38,303 bases of DNA from an uncultured Altererythrobacter sp. (GCA_946886565.1 CAMPIX010000021.1:1-38303); one strand, 5' to 3'. Shown: positions 24,870-33,914, counted from the stretch's first letter. Made by a program: numbers and translations. Notes: generated from the sequence alone by a model not told the origin.

Positions 24870-26141
24870 TCATCGCCACCCGTCGAGCCACATCCAGAAG
24901 GCGAAGCTGCGCTCGCTATCGAGCGGCGCGGCGCTGAGGATCGGGTAGAACCATGCGAACAGCGCCGCGCTAGCGATCAGCGTGATCGTCGTCAGCCGAC
25001 GCCAGCCGCGGCAGCGCAGATCGTCGAGCGCGAGCGCCAGCGCGGCGAGCAGGAAGCAGCTCGGCAGGAAATAGTGGTAGTAGAACTGGATCGGCTTGTT
25101 TACGATCATCCAGAAGCCCAGGCTCACGGCATAGAGCACGACCACTGCAAGCGCCGCGCGGTCGCCCCTGACGCTGCGCCACACCGCCCAGACCATCGCC
25201 GGCAGGCCGAGCAGCATCGTCAGCGGATTGCCGATCAGCAAGATCCCGCGCTGCGCCCCGTCGACCGGCTCGTAGAGATACCAGATCGCGCGCAGGTTGA
25301 AGAGCCACTCGGGCCAGCGCGACTGGTAGGGATGCGGCTCGACCACGCTTTCCTGCATCGCGATAATCTGCCGGTGCAGCTCGACGAAGCCGCCGGGCTC
25401 GATCGCGCCGCGCGCGACGCCGTAAGCGGGCAGGAAGGTGAGCCAGTACACTGCTAGCGGCACCGCGCCGAGCCACAGTGCGGCTTCGAGCAGCGAGATG
25501 CCCGGCACCGGAATTCCGCGCCGGCTGGCGAACGGCCGCCGCCGTCCCGCCGCCAGCCGCGCGGCGAGGAACGCAAGCCCGGGCAGCACGGCGATCGGCA
25601 CCGCATTCCACTTTGCGCCCATCGCAAGCCCCAACGCGACGCCTGCTAGCGCCAGCCGCCCGCGGGCTCCCTCGGGCTCGCGCACCGCCGCCGCACACTG
25701 CCACAGCGCGAGCGCTAGGAAGGCGACGAAGAAAACGTCGAGCATCGCGATCCGGCTGTGCACGAACAACGCGAACCCGCTCGCCAGCAGCAAGCCGTAG
25801 GCGATCGAGGCGTAGCGCGACATGCTCGCGAACCAAAGCGCGCGCATGAACGCGTAGAGCGCGCCCGTTCCTGCAAAGACCGGCACGATCCGCCAGCCCC
25901 AGGCGTTATCGCCGAACAGCGCGATACCGAGTGCGATCAGCTCCTTGCCCAGCAGCGGGTGCTCGCGGTTGAGATACTCGCTGCCGTCGAGCAGGGCGCG
26001 TGCCGCCGGCAGGTAATGGATTTCGTCGAAGTACGGCGCACTCGGCACGCCCAGCCGAACGAGGCAAAGCACGAAGAAACCGATCGCGAGCGCGACCTGC
26101 CACCCGACCGGGTCGCGCGGATGATCGGGTGCTCGGTTCAT
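24870..26141 (-). CDS. PMT-like membrane glycosyltransferase (GT39 family)
   Basis: Integral membrane protein of 423 residues with about ten hydrophobic helices. The first periplasmic loop has PYFDEIHYLPAARALLDG and REHPLLGKELIALGI, matching the DE and HPP-like motifs of protein O-mannosyltransferases that use a polyprenyl-phosphate sugar. The acceptor may be a protein or a lipid. The ATG at 26141 (MNRAPDHPRD) gives the family-like N-terminus. It faces the GT2-GtrA gene across a palindromic repeat, so donor synthesis and transfer may be linked. Confidence 0.85.
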   Translation of the reverse strand: MNRAPDHPRDPVGWQVALAIGFFVLCLVRLGVPSAPYFDEIHYLPAARALLDGSEYLNREHPLLGKELIALGIALFGDNAWGWRIVPVFAGTGALYAFMRALWFASMSRYASIAYGLLLASGFALFVHSRIAMLDVFFVAFLALALWQCAAAVREPEGARGRLALAGVALGLAMGAKWNAVPIAVLPGLAFLAARLAAGRRRPFASRRGIPVPGISLLEAALWLGAVPLAVYWLTFLPAYGVARGAIEPGGFVELHRQIIAMQESVVEPHPYQSRWPEWLFNLRAIWYLYEPVDGAQRGILLIGNPLTMLLGLPAMVWAVWRSVRGDRAALAVVVLYAVSLGFWMIVNKPIQFYYHYFLPSCFLLAALALALDDLRCRGWRRLTTITLIASAALFAWFYPILSAAPLDSERSFAFWMWLDGWR

Positions 26142-26301
26142 CGACGCCGGGATAGGGATCGCCGCCCGGCGGAGCAAGCCATGCGACGGGCCGAGCTCCC
26201 AAATTTCTCAAACAAATGTGATATATGCGCCAGATCGGTCGATCCGAGAAAAGTCGATCGATTGGGGATCGTTCCGGGGGCGCAGGCATTGGAGCCGCGC
26301 T

Positions 26302-26457
26302 ATGACTCGAAATATTCGCTGCCGCTTGTTCGGGCACAAGGTCGATGGAGGTCGCGTTCGCACGCCGGGCGACGAACTGACCGGCCGGTGCCGTTGGTGC
26401 GGCCGCCGGGTCGAGCTTCGCCGCAGCGGCTGGAAATTGCGCCCCCGCGGCCGTTGA
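26302..26457 (+). CDS. Small CxxC zinc-ribbon-like protein
   Basis: A 51-residue basic protein, MTRNIRCRLFGHKVDGG..., with Cys and His near the N-terminus (CRLFGH) and CRWCGRR in the middle, resembling short DUF1660-type proteins that bind a metal. GGAG stands seven bases before the ATG. A TATATG box near 26222 may belong to its promoter. It is divergent from the PMT-like gene and 70 bases before metZ. No function is assigned. Confidence 0.6.
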   Translation: MTRNIRCRLFGHKVDGGRVRTPGDELTGRCRWCGRRVELRRSGWKLRPRGR

Positions 26458-26527
26458 CGCCTTTCCGTCGATCGTCGCCCGCAGACCCGCCTTCCCACTG
26501 GGCAAAACAGAGTCTAGAGCGCGCGCC

Positions 26528-27733
26528 ATGAAAAAGACGACCGGCATGGACCGCGCGATTACACGCAAGTGGCGCCCCGCGACGCAGGCGGTGCGCGGGG
26601 GCACCTGGCGCAGCGAGCACGGCGAGACGAGCGAGGCGCTGTTCCTCACCTCGGGCTACACTTACGACGACGCCGGCACTGCCGCGGCGCGCTTCGCGGG
26701 CGAAGCCGAGGGGATGACGTACTCGCGGCTCCAGAACCCGACCGTCGCCATGCTGGAGGAGCGGATCGCGCTGATGGAAGGCGCGGAGGCGTGCCGCGCG
26801 CAGGCGAGCGGCATGGCCGCGATGACGGCCGCGCTGCTGTGCCAGCTTTCCGCGGGCGACCACGTGGTCGCCGCGCGCGCCGCGTTCGGTTCCTGCCGCT
26901 GGCTGGTCGACCACCTGTGCCCGCGCTTCGGGATCGAGACCACGGTGATCGACAGCGCCGACAACGCCGCGTGGGAAGCCGCGATCCGGCCGAACACGAA
27001 AGTGTTCTTCTTCGAGACCCCGGCCAACCCGACGCTCGACGTGGTCGACCTCGAATTCGTTTGCGGGCTGGCGAAGTCGCGCGGGATCGTCAGCGTGGTC
27101 GACAACGCCTTCGCCACCGCCGCGCTCCAGCGCCCGCTCGAATTCGGCGCCGACGTGGTCGCCTATTCGGCGACCAAGCTGATGGACGGGCAGGGCCGGG
27201 TGCTGGCGGGCGCGGTCTGCGGCTCGCAGCAATTCATCGACGAGGTGCTGCTGCCGTTCCAGCGCAACACTGGCCCCAACCTCTCGCCGTTCAACGCCTG
27301 GGTCGTCCACAAGGGCCTCGAAACGCTGAGCCTGCGCGCGCACAAGCAGAGCGAGAACGCGCTCGAACTCGGCCGTCTGGTCGAGGGCCGCGCCCGCCGC
27401 GTGCTCCACCCCGGCCTCGAAAGCCACCCGGGCCACGCGCTCGCTGCGCGGCAGATGGACGCCGTGGGTCCGATCTTCGCGTTCGAGGTGGCCGACCGCA
27501 CGCAGGCCTTCGCGGTGCTCGACGCGCTCGAGCTGATCGACATCTCGAACAACATCGGCGACGCGCGCAGCCTCATGTGCCACCCCGCGAGCTCGACCCA
27601 CGCGGGCATGACCGAGGACGCGCGCACCGAGATGGGCGTGACCGAGGGCCTGCTGCGCTTCAACGTCGGGCTGGAGGACGTCGAGGACCTCAAGGAAGAC
27701 CTCGACCGCGCGCTCAGCGTGGCCGGGCTTTAG
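26528..27733 (+). CDS. metZ: O-succinylhomoserine sulfhydrylase
   Basis: PLP enzyme making homocysteine directly from O-succinylhomoserine and sulfide. The 401 residues show the Cys/Met metabolism family: SEALFLTSGYTYDDA, MTYSRLQNPTV, FFFETPANPTLDVVDL, the PLP lysine in YSATKLMDGQGR, and SLMCHPASSTHAGM. The last region and the lack of gamma-synthase features point to MetZ. Starts at 26528 or 26546 are both possible. I see no SAM riboswitch in the 70 bases upstream. Confidence 0.93.
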   Translation: MKKTTGMDRAITRKWRPATQAVRGGTWRSEHGETSEALFLTSGYTYDDAGTAAARFAGEAEGMTYSRLQNPTVAMLEERIALMEGAEACRAQASGMAAMTAALLCQLSAGDHVVAARAAFGSCRWLVDHLCPRFGIETTVIDSADNAAWEAAIRPNTKVFFFETPANPTLDVVDLEFVCGLAKSRGIVSVVDNAFATAALQRPLEFGADVVAYSATKLMDGQGRVLAGAVCGSQQFIDEVLLPFQRNTGPNLSPFNAWVVHKGLETLSLRAHKQSENALELGRLVEGRARRVLHPGLESHPGHALAARQMDAVGPIFAFEVADRTQAFAVLDALELIDISNNIGDARSLMCHPASSTHAGMTEDARTEMGVTEGLLRFNVGLEDVEDLKEDLDRALSVAGL

Positions 27734-27793
27734 CTCGGGCCATCTAACACCGCCCTTTACCGCCCCGGCCGCTTGCCATTATCCTTGGCCGCG

Positions 27794-28192
27794 ATGAAAC
27801 AGCTGTTCCAGCATGCCGCGATCACCGATGGGATCGTCGTCCGCGTGGCGGTCAACTTCCTGCCCGAGCAATCGCAGCCCGAGGCGGGCAAGTGGTTCTG
27901 GGTCTATCACATCCGGATCGAGAACGGCTCGGGCGAGCGGGTCCAGCTGATGACCCGCCACTGGCGCATCACCGATTCGCGCGGGATGGTGAACCTGGTC
28001 GACGGCGAGGGCGTGGTCGGCGAGATGCCGGTGCTCGGCCCGAACGAGAGCCACGACTACGTCTCGGGCTGCCCGCTGGCGACCCCGCACGGCTCGATGG
28101 AAGGCTTCTACACCTTCCACCGCGCCGACGGCACCCCGCTCGAGGTGCGCATCCCGTTCTTCCCCCTCGCGGCGCCTGCGACGGCGGATTAG
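27794..28192 (+). CDS. apaG: ApaG domain protein
   Basis: A 132-residue fibronectin-like beta-sandwich protein. The family motifs are VYHIRIEN, LMTRHWRITD, GEGVVGEMPVLGPNESHDYVSG in pieces, and GSMEGFYTF. Linked to cobalt/magnesium traits in enterobacteria, but its biochemical role is unclear. The ATG at 27794 matches the family start. It is 60 bases after metZ and may be co-transcribed. Confidence 0.92.
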   Translation: MKQLFQHAAITDGIVVRVAVNFLPEQSQPEAGKWFWVYHIRIENGSGERVQLMTRHWRITDSRGMVNLVDGEGVVGEMPVLGPNESHDYVSGCPLATPHGSMEGFYTFHRADGTPLEVRIPFFPLAAPATAD

Positions 28193-28262
28193 ACGCGGGT
28201 TAGGGCAGCTACCGGGTGGGAAGGCGAATGGCGGCTTTACGCGGACAGCGCAAATGTGATCG

Positions 28263-28718
28263 CTAGCTCGCGGTAGGGCCGACAAGCGCTATCCACTCAG
28301 CCTGCGTCTGCGGTTGTTCGGCAAGTGCGGGCACTCCGTCAGGAAGCGTTACCCATGCTTGTTTGCTGTTGACCCACAGATGAGCGGCGGGCTCGATTTC
28401 ATGGCTCCGATCGAGGGTCCCGCAGCGCAACGATGCAAAGCCCGGCCGTTTGTCATTTTCTGCGAAGATTCGGACTTTGCACGTCGCACAGCCCCAGATC
28501 GTTGATAAAGCACCGCTCGGTTGTTCATACGAGCCGGTGTCCAAATCGCCTTCGATGTCCAGGTCTTGTTTGGCGAACAACCTGTGCTCACTGAAGGCTG
28601 CGCCAGTTCGCGTCTGACAGTCGGTGCAATGACATGCGTACGGTCGAAATCGAAAACCGTCGCTAAGGGTGTAGCGCACGGCACCGCACAGACATCCACC
28701 TGTCAGATCGCCTTCCAT
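28263..28718 (-). CDS. GFA/CENP-V family zinc protein
   Basis: A 151-residue protein of the glutathione-dependent formaldehyde-activating (Gfa) superfamily. Zinc ligands are visible: GGCLCGAVRY, ACHCTDCQTRTGAAF, and WGCATCKVRIF, with a further cysteine in SLRCGTLD. The base composition is noticeably less GC-rich than in flanking genes. Few members have proven glutathione-formaldehyde activity, so the substrate is unknown. It is divergent from a second GFA gene across a 141-bp, AT-richer gap. Confidence 0.88.
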   Translation of the reverse strand: MEGDLTGGCLCGAVRYTLSDGFRFRPYACHCTDCQTRTGAAFSEHRLFAKQDLDIEGDLDTGSYEQPSGALSTIWGCATCKVRIFAENDKRPGFASLRCGTLDRSHEIEPAAHLWVNSKQAWVTLPDGVPALAEQPQTQAEWIALVGPTAS

Positions 28719-28859
28719 CTCATTGCTCCATTGTCCATCTACGAGCTAGCCTAACAAAAGCTCAAACTGTGCACTATCGCGATCAGCGACCGTGTGAAAT
28801 TGAATCTATGAGAAATCATCTTTACGAAACATGAGGTTGTTCTGCGAACGGAGGTGTCC

Positions 28860-29264
28860 ATGAGGACTGGTGGCTGCCGATGCGGTAAAATCAGATTTCT
28901 TGTTGAGGGTGAGCCACTCGGCGGGGTCGCGTGCCACTGCCGTGATTGCCAGTATATGGCCGGGGGATCAGCCAACTTAACTTGGGTGTTCAACGATGCT
29001 GGCTTCAGGCTGACGGATGGTGAACCATCTGTCTTCAAGGCGAAGCCAACAAGCGGCGGAACCTTTTTTTGCAGCCAGTGCGGCGTTCAGGTTTTCTCGA
29101 GGCCGGATAGCAATCCGACGATGGTCGCCATCAAAGTCGGTGCTTTCGACGATGCAACTGGCTTCAGGGTTCAAGCTGATATGTGGATGGCAGCTGCTCC
29201 GCCTTGGCATGCCCCTCACGAAGGCGCGGCTCAATTTGAAGGCAACATTCCCAGCGATTCGTGA
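28860..29264 (+). CDS. GFA/CENP-V family zinc protein (second copy)
   Basis: A 134-residue paralogue-type neighbour with GGCRCGKIRF, ACHCRDCQYMAGG, and FFCSQCGVQVF as zinc-binding clusters, and a tail with MAAAPPWHAP typical of the family. GGAGG lies upstream of the ATG at 28860; a GTG six bases earlier is less likely because it overlaps the ribosome binding site. The two GFA proteins are clearly different in sequence, so this is not a recent duplication. Lower GC suggests acquisition as a unit. Confidence 0.88.
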   Translation: MRTGGCRCGKIRFLVEGEPLGGVACHCRDCQYMAGGSANLTWVFNDAGFRLTDGEPSVFKAKPTSGGTFFCSQCGVQVFSRPDSNPTMVAIKVGAFDDATGFRVQADMWMAAAPPWHAPHEGAAQFEGNIPSDS

Positions 29265-29324
29265 TTCCAGAAGTGACCGAAACAGGGTCGTTAGAGTCGG
29301 TTCCAAACGGACGGAGACTCGTCC

Positions 29325-30824
29325 CTAACCCCCGATCCGCAGTTCCGGCTCCAGCCCGAACCAGCCTGCCAGCGTCGCGAGGTCGCGCATCACGCCTTGG
29401 CCGGCCAGTGCGGCGCGGCTTTCGTCGAGGCGCAGGACGAGTTTGTTCGTCTTGCGCTCCAGCGCGCTGGTGGTGAGCGAGACGCGCGTGGTCGCGCCCA
29501 TGCGGCGGGCGAGGCGCATCGCGAGGCCCCAGCCCATCGCCTCGCACAGGTCCGCCTCGGGGGCGAGCTGGTCCACGCGGCGCGGCCAGCCGGTCTTGCT
29601 GCAACTGCCCAGCAGCGTCGCGGCGATCATCGCGCGTCCGCGCGCGTCGAGGCCGACCCAGCGCTTGTCGAGCGCCCATTCGAGCGCCTGGCTGACCCGG
29701 AAGTTCGGCTCGACCCGCTGCAGCGCGAGCGAGAGCAGCGCGCCTGCGAGCCGCAGCCTTTCGTTCTCCGGCGGGCCGCCCTGCGAGATGTCGACCACCC
29801 AGGCGCTCATCAGTGCAGCGTCGGTGACCGCGCTGCCGAGCGTCGCCGCGAAATCGGCCACCGCTACGATCAGTGGGTCTTTCGCGCGTTCGAGCGGATC
29901 GAGCCGGGCGTGGAGCAGCCCTTCGCGCAGGCCCCAGCTCGAGAACACCAGCGCCTCGGGCGCCAGTCGTTCGAGCATGACGCGAAGCATGGCCGCGGCG
30001 TCGGGCAGCGATTCGGCGCGCAGTGGGCCGATGCCTTCGATATCCGCCAGCTTGGCCGGATCGGACTTGGCAATCTTGCGCGCAATCCGGTCGGCCTCGT
30101 TCACATCGAGGCGGAAGGCGTGCGGGTCGGTCAGCGGATAGTCCGCGCCTCGCATCGCGTAGGCCGCCAGCGCGCGCCAGGTGCCGCCGACCATGTAGAG
30201 GGGGCCGGGATGCGCCGCCGCCCACCCGGCCGTCTCGATGGCAGCGCTCACCGCGCGCCGGAACGCTTCGTCGCCCTTCGCGGAAAGCGCGGGCAGGCGT
30301 AGCGTGCCGAGCGGCAGGCTCGCGCCGTCGTGGCATCCTTCGTCCTCCACCGCGACCAGTTCCAGGCTGCCGCCGCCGAGGTCCGCGACCACGCCGCGTG
30401 CGCCGGGGAAGGCACCGATCACACCGTAGGCGGAGGCGATCGCCTCGTCCTCGCCGCTCAGGAGCCGCGGTTCGAGCCCCAGTTCGCGCACCTGGCCGAG
30501 GAATTCCGCGCCGTTCTCCGCATCGCGCGATGCCGCGGTTGCGACGGTCTGCACGTCGTGGACCTCGAGCTCCTCGGTCAGCAGCGCGAAGCGCGCCAGC
30601 GCCGCCAGCGCCTGGTCGATCGCTTCCTCGGGAATGCGCCCGGTGCTCGCGAGATCGCGCCCCAGCCGCGCCGCGACCTTCTCGTTCCACAGCGTGCGCG
30701 GCGCGCGCGCAGGCCCGTCGTAGACCACCAGCCGCACGGTGTTCGAGCCGATATCGATCACCGCGCGCCGCGCATTGTGCTGGCCGCGCCGCGCGCGCCG
30801 CCCGATCGGTCGCATCGCCGTCAT
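29325..30824 (-). CDS. ppx: Exopolyphosphatase / Ppx-GppA family phosphatase
   Basis: Hydrolyses polyphosphate or pppGpp. The 499-residue protein has the ASKHA ATPase-fold motifs VIDIGSNTVRLVVYD near residue 23, TAASRDAENG, GEDEAIASAYGVIG and VADLGGGSLEL, followed by a C-terminal helical domain. The ATG at 30824 overlaps the ppk stop by four bases (ATGA), so kinase and phosphatase are made from one transcript. An open frame continues much further upstream, but only across the ppk gene in another frame. Confidence 0.93.
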   Translation of the reverse strand: MTAMRPIGRRARRGQHNARRAVIDIGSNTVRLVVYDGPARAPRTLWNEKVAARLGRDLASTGRIPEEAIDQALAALARFALLTEELEVHDVQTVATAASRDAENGAEFLGQVRELGLEPRLLSGEDEAIASAYGVIGAFPGARGVVADLGGGSLELVAVEDEGCHDGASLPLGTLRLPALSAKGDEAFRRAVSAAIETAGWAAAHPGPLYMVGGTWRALAAYAMRGADYPLTDPHAFRLDVNEADRIARKIAKSDPAKLADIEGIGPLRAESLPDAAAMLRVMLERLAPEALVFSSWGLREGLLHARLDPLERAKDPLIVAVADFAATLGSAVTDAALMSAWVVDISQGGPPENERLRLAGALLSLALQRVEPNFRVSQALEWALDKRWVGLDARGRAMIAATLLGSCSKTGWPRRVDQLAPEADLCEAMGWGLAMRLARRMGATTRVSLTTSALERKTNKLVLRLDESRAALAGQGVMRDLATLAGWFGLEPELRIGG

Positions 30825-32992
30825 CCCGCGTCGTCCTCCAGGCGCAGCTTGGGCACTGCGCCCGCCTTCAGTGCCGAGCCTCGGCCGGAGAGCGAAGGGT
30901 TGCTCATGAAATATTCGTGGCAGTTGAAGCCGCCCCCGGCCTCGCCGTCTTCCACCCGCATCCGCTCGTACTGCCCGTTCGGATAGAGCTGCCAGCTCTG
31001 CTCGGTATCGAGGATGTTCGCCAGCATGACCTGGTCGAGCACCTGATCGTGCACGGTCTTGTTCGCGATCGGCACCAGCACCTCGACCCGGCGGTCGAGG
31101 TTGCGGCTCATCGCGTCGGCCGAGGTCACGAACACCGCCGCGTGCTTGCTCGGCAGGCGGTGGCCGTTGCCGAACGCCCACACGCGGCCGTGTTCGAGGA
31201 AGCGGCCGATGATCGACTTGACGTGGATGTTCTCCGACAGCCCCGGCACGCCTGCGCGCAGGCAGCAGATGCCGCGCACGATGAGCTGGATCTCGACCCC
31301 GGCCGCGCTCGCCTCGTAGAGCTTGTCGATCACCGCGCGGTTGGTGATCGCGTTGAGCTTGGCCCAGACGCCCGCCGGCTTGCCCGCGCGAGCATTGGCT
31401 ATCTCGCCGTCGATCAGCTCGAACAGGCGCTCCTTGAGCCCGATCGGCGAGATCGCGATCGCCTCCATCCCGCGCGGCTCGACGTAGCCGGTGATGAAGT
31501 TGAACAGCTTGGCCGCATCGCGCCCCAGCGCCGGGTCCGCGGTGAAATAGCTGAGGTCGGTGTAGATGCGCGCGTTGGTCGGGTGATAATTGCCGGTGCC
31601 GAAGTGGCAGTAGGTGCGGTAACCCTCCTCCTCGCGCCGCACCACCAGGCTGACCTTGGCGTGGGTCTTCCACTCCATGAAGCCGTAGATCACCTGCACG
31701 CCCGCGCGCTCGAGCTCGGTCGCCCAGTGGATGTTGCGCTCCTCGTCGAAGCGCGCCTTGAGCTCGACCACCGCGGTCACCGCCTTGCCCGCCATCGCGG
31801 CCTCGATCAGCGCCGCGATCACCGGCGACTGGTCGCCCGCGCGGTAGAGCGTCTGCTTGATCGAGACCACCGCCGGGTCGGTTGCCGCCTGATGCAGGAA
31901 GTCGACCACCACCTCGAAGCTCTCGTAGGGGTGATGGATGACGATATCCTTCTCGCGGATCGCGGAGAAGCAGTCGCCGTCGTGCGCCAGGATGCGCTCG
32001 GGATAGCGCGGGCTGAACGGCGCGAACTTGAGATCGGGGCGCGGCTCGGCGCAGATCGCGTCGAGGTGGCGCAGGCCGAGCATTCCGCCCGATTTCACGA
32101 TCATCGCGCTGTCGACGTCGAACTGCTCGCGCAGCAGCGCCTCGGCCGCGCCGTCGCATTCGCGGTCGAGCTCGAGCAGCACCGCGCGCCCGCGCCGCCG
32201 CCGCTGGATCGCGGTGCGGAACAGGCGGACGAGGTCCTCGGCCTCCTCCTCGACCTCGATGTCGCTGTCGCGCAGCACCCGGAACAGCCCGTCGCCGAGG
32301 ATCTTGAAGCCGGGAAACAGCTCGCCCGCATAGCGCACGATCAGCTTCTCGATCGCGACATAGACCGCCTGCCGCCCGGGCACCCGCACGAAGCGCGGCG
32401 CGCCGCTCGGGATCAGCACCATCTCGACCAGATCGGGCTGGCGCTTGCCGCGCTTCAATCGGAACAGCACCCCCATCCCGAAGTTCGCGACGAACGGGAA
32501 GGGGTGGCTCGGGTCGATCGCCTGCGGCGTGATCAGCGGCAGGATGTCGGTGGTGAAGTAATGCTCGAGCCAGTCCCGCTGTTCGCCGTCGAGTTCGTCG
32601 ATCTCGGCGATCAGAATGCCCTCTTCGGCAAGCAGCCCCCGCAAAGTCTCGAGCGCGCGCTGCTGCCGCGCCTCCACCGCCAGCACCTGCTCGCGGATCG
32701 CGGCGAGCTGCTGGCGCGGGTCGCGCCCGTCGATCGCGGTGGTCTCGATCCCGCGGGTGGCCTGCCCCTCGAGCCCGGCGATGCGGATCATCGTGAACTC
32801 GTCGAGATTGCTCGCCGAGATCGAGAGGAACCGCAGCCGCTCGAGCAGCGGGTAGCGCTCGTTCTCCGATTCGGCGAGCACGCGGCGGTTGAACGACAGC
32901 CAGCTCAGCTCGCGATTGACGTAGCGATCGGACGCATCGATTGCGACGTCGCTGTGGGCCGGATCGGCCGGGCCTTGCGTGTATGCGTTCAT
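30821..32992 (-). CDS. ppk: Polyphosphate kinase 1
   Basis: Makes polyphosphate reversibly from ATP through a phosphohistidine. The 723 residues include YVNRELSWLSFNRRVL at the start, VSIKQTLYRAGDQSPVIAALIEA in pieces, the autophosphorylation region CHFGTGNYHPTNARIYTDLS, and RNLDRRVEVLVPI near the C-terminus. The ATG at 32992 (MNAYTQGP) is chosen over a TTG 12 bases earlier. ppx follows by ATGA overlap. A 7-4-7 direct repeat like a Pho box lies 40 bases upstream, in the gap shared with the LysR gene. Confidence 0.96.
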   Translation of the reverse strand: MNAYTQGPADPAHSDVAIDASDRYVNRELSWLSFNRRVLAESENERYPLLERLRFLSISASNLDEFTMIRIAGLEGQATRGIETTAIDGRDPRQQLAAIREQVLAVEARQQRALETLRGLLAEEGILIAEIDELDGEQRDWLEHYFTTDILPLITPQAIDPSHPFPFVANFGMGVLFRLKRGKRQPDLVEMVLIPSGAPRFVRVPGRQAVYVAIEKLIVRYAGELFPGFKILGDGLFRVLRDSDIEVEEEAEDLVRLFRTAIQRRRRGRAVLLELDRECDGAAEALLREQFDVDSAMIVKSGGMLGLRHLDAICAEPRPDLKFAPFSPRYPERILAHDGDCFSAIREKDIVIHHPYESFEVVVDFLHQAATDPAVVSIKQTLYRAGDQSPVIAALIEAAMAGKAVTAVVELKARFDEERNIHWATELERAGVQVIYGFMEWKTHAKVSLVVRREEEGYRTYCHFGTGNYHPTNARIYTDLSYFTADPALGRDAAKLFNFITGYVEPRGMEAIAISPIGLKERLFELIDGEIANARAGKPAGVWAKLNAITNRAVIDKLYEASAAGVEIQLIVRGICCLRAGVPGLSENIHVKSIIGRFLEHGRVWAFGNGHRLPSKHAAVFVTSADAMSRNLDRRVEVLVPIANKTVHDQVLDQVMLANILDTEQSWQLYPNGQYERMRVEDGEAGGGFNCHEYFMSNPSLSGRGSALKAGAVPKLRLEDDAG

Positions 32993-33031
32993 GCGACGTG
33001 CCAAGTTCCGGACTCTCCCCTTGCTGACCGG

Positions 33032-33049
33032 GTGTTACGGTTGTGTTAC
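33032..33049. promoter_or_regulatory. Pho-box-like direct repeat
   Basis: GTGTTAC (33032-33038), GGTT, GTGTTAC (33043-33049): two identical 7-mers with a 4-base spacer, the exact layout of PhoB sites, in the promoter region of ppk. Each 7-mer agrees with CTGTCAC at five positions. The orientation points towards the LysR gene, which weakens the case for ppk. Confidence 0.35.
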
Positions 33050-33099
33050 GCCGCGCACGATTGCGGCGCCAGCGGCTTGCCGCTATCCGCACCGGCACG

Positions 33100-33888
33100 A
33101 TGAAGCGCACGCACCTGCCCCTCAACGCCCTGCGCGTTTACGACGCCGCCGCGCGCCACCTCAGTTTCACCCGCGCTGCGGACGAGCTGGCGGTAACCCC
33201 CGCCGCGGTCGGCCAGCAGATCCGCGCGCTCGAGGATCACCTCGGCACCGTGCTGTTCCGCCGCACGAGCAAGGGGCTCGAACTGACCGAGGAGGGCCTC
33301 GCCGGGCTTGACGCGCTGCGCGAAGGGTTCCTCAAGTTCGAGGAATCGGTCCAGGCGATGCAGGCGGGGCAGGCAAGCGACCGCTACACCGTGGCGGCCC
33401 CGCGCGAATTCTACGCCCAGTGGCTCGCCCCGCGCCTCGCCGCGTTCCGCAACGCCAACCCCGGCATCCGCTTCCGCTTCGTCGCGGACGAGAACGCCGA
33501 TTTCACCGAGACCAACCTCGACGTCGCAGTGCGGCTGGTCGATGGGCCGGGCGATCTCGAAGGGGTCGAGCTCGCCCCCGCGCGCCGCGTGGTCGTCGCG
33601 GCGGAAGGCGCGCCCGACCAGTGGATCGACTGGCCCGGCGCCCCGCTGCCCGAAGGCGCCGAGGCGACGGTCGAGGTGGGCAACGCCGGCCAGGCGCTCT
33701 CCAGCGCTGTCGCCGGGCTGGGCAAGGCCGTGCTCCCCTACCTGCTGGTGGAGGATGCGCTGGAGGACGGGCGCCTGACCACACTCGAAGGGCCGGACGA
33801 AGGCCGCCGCGCCTACTGGCTCGTCGCCCCGCTGCCCCAATGGCGTCAGAAGAAGGTGAAGAGCCTGGTCGCGTTTCTGACGAGCTAA
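33100..33888 (+). CDS. LysR family transcriptional regulator (GcvA-like)
   Basis: A 262-residue regulator with an N-terminal winged helix-turn-helix (LSFTRAADELAVTPAAVGQQIRALEDHLG in pieces, LFRRTSKGLELTEEG) and a substrate-binding domain from about residue 90 (YTVAAPREFYAQWLAPRLAAF). The length is a little short for LysR. The ATG at 33100 is the family start. It is divergent from ppk with a 107-bp gap, but whether it controls ppk is not known; GcvA-type members often act on unlinked targets. A stub of a type B repeat begins at its stop codon. Confidence 0.9.
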   Translation: MKRTHLPLNALRVYDAAARHLSFTRAADELAVTPAAVGQQIRALEDHLGTVLFRRTSKGLELTEEGLAGLDALREGFLKFEESVQAMQAGQASDRYTVAAPREFYAQWLAPRLAAFRNANPGIRFRFVADENADFTETNLDVAVRLVDGPGDLEGVELAPARRVVVAAEGAPDQWIDWPGAPLPEGAEATVEVGNAGQALSSAVAGLGKAVLPYLLVEDALEDGRLTTLEGPDEGRRAYWLVAPLPQWRQKKVKSLVAFLTS

Positions 33889-33904
33889 ATCCTCCCCGGT
33901 CCGG
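33887..33904. repeat. Stub of a type B repeat at the LysR stop codon
   Basis: AAATCCTCCCCGGTCCGG repeats the first bases of the type B element and begins within the TAA of the LysR gene, as the complete copy begins within the leuB stop. It ends after about 18 bases. Confidence 0.5.
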
Positions 33905-33914
33905 AGAATTGTTC

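Noticed and set aside
26458..26527. A SAM riboswitch before metZ
   Set aside because: The gap is only 70 bases and shows no SAM-II type pseudoknot elements that I can recognise.
30023..33103. A 1026-codon plus-strand frame opposite ppk-ppx
   Set aside because: It is antisense to two firmly identified genes, has no family resemblance, and is rich in Arg, Ala and His as expected from antisense GC-rich codons.
29325..33125. A 1266-codon minus-strand frame covering both ppx and ppk
   Set aside because: Only the part up to 30824 resembles a protein (Ppx). The rest runs through ppk in the wrong frame with arginine/glycine-rich nonsense typical of high-GC shadow frames.
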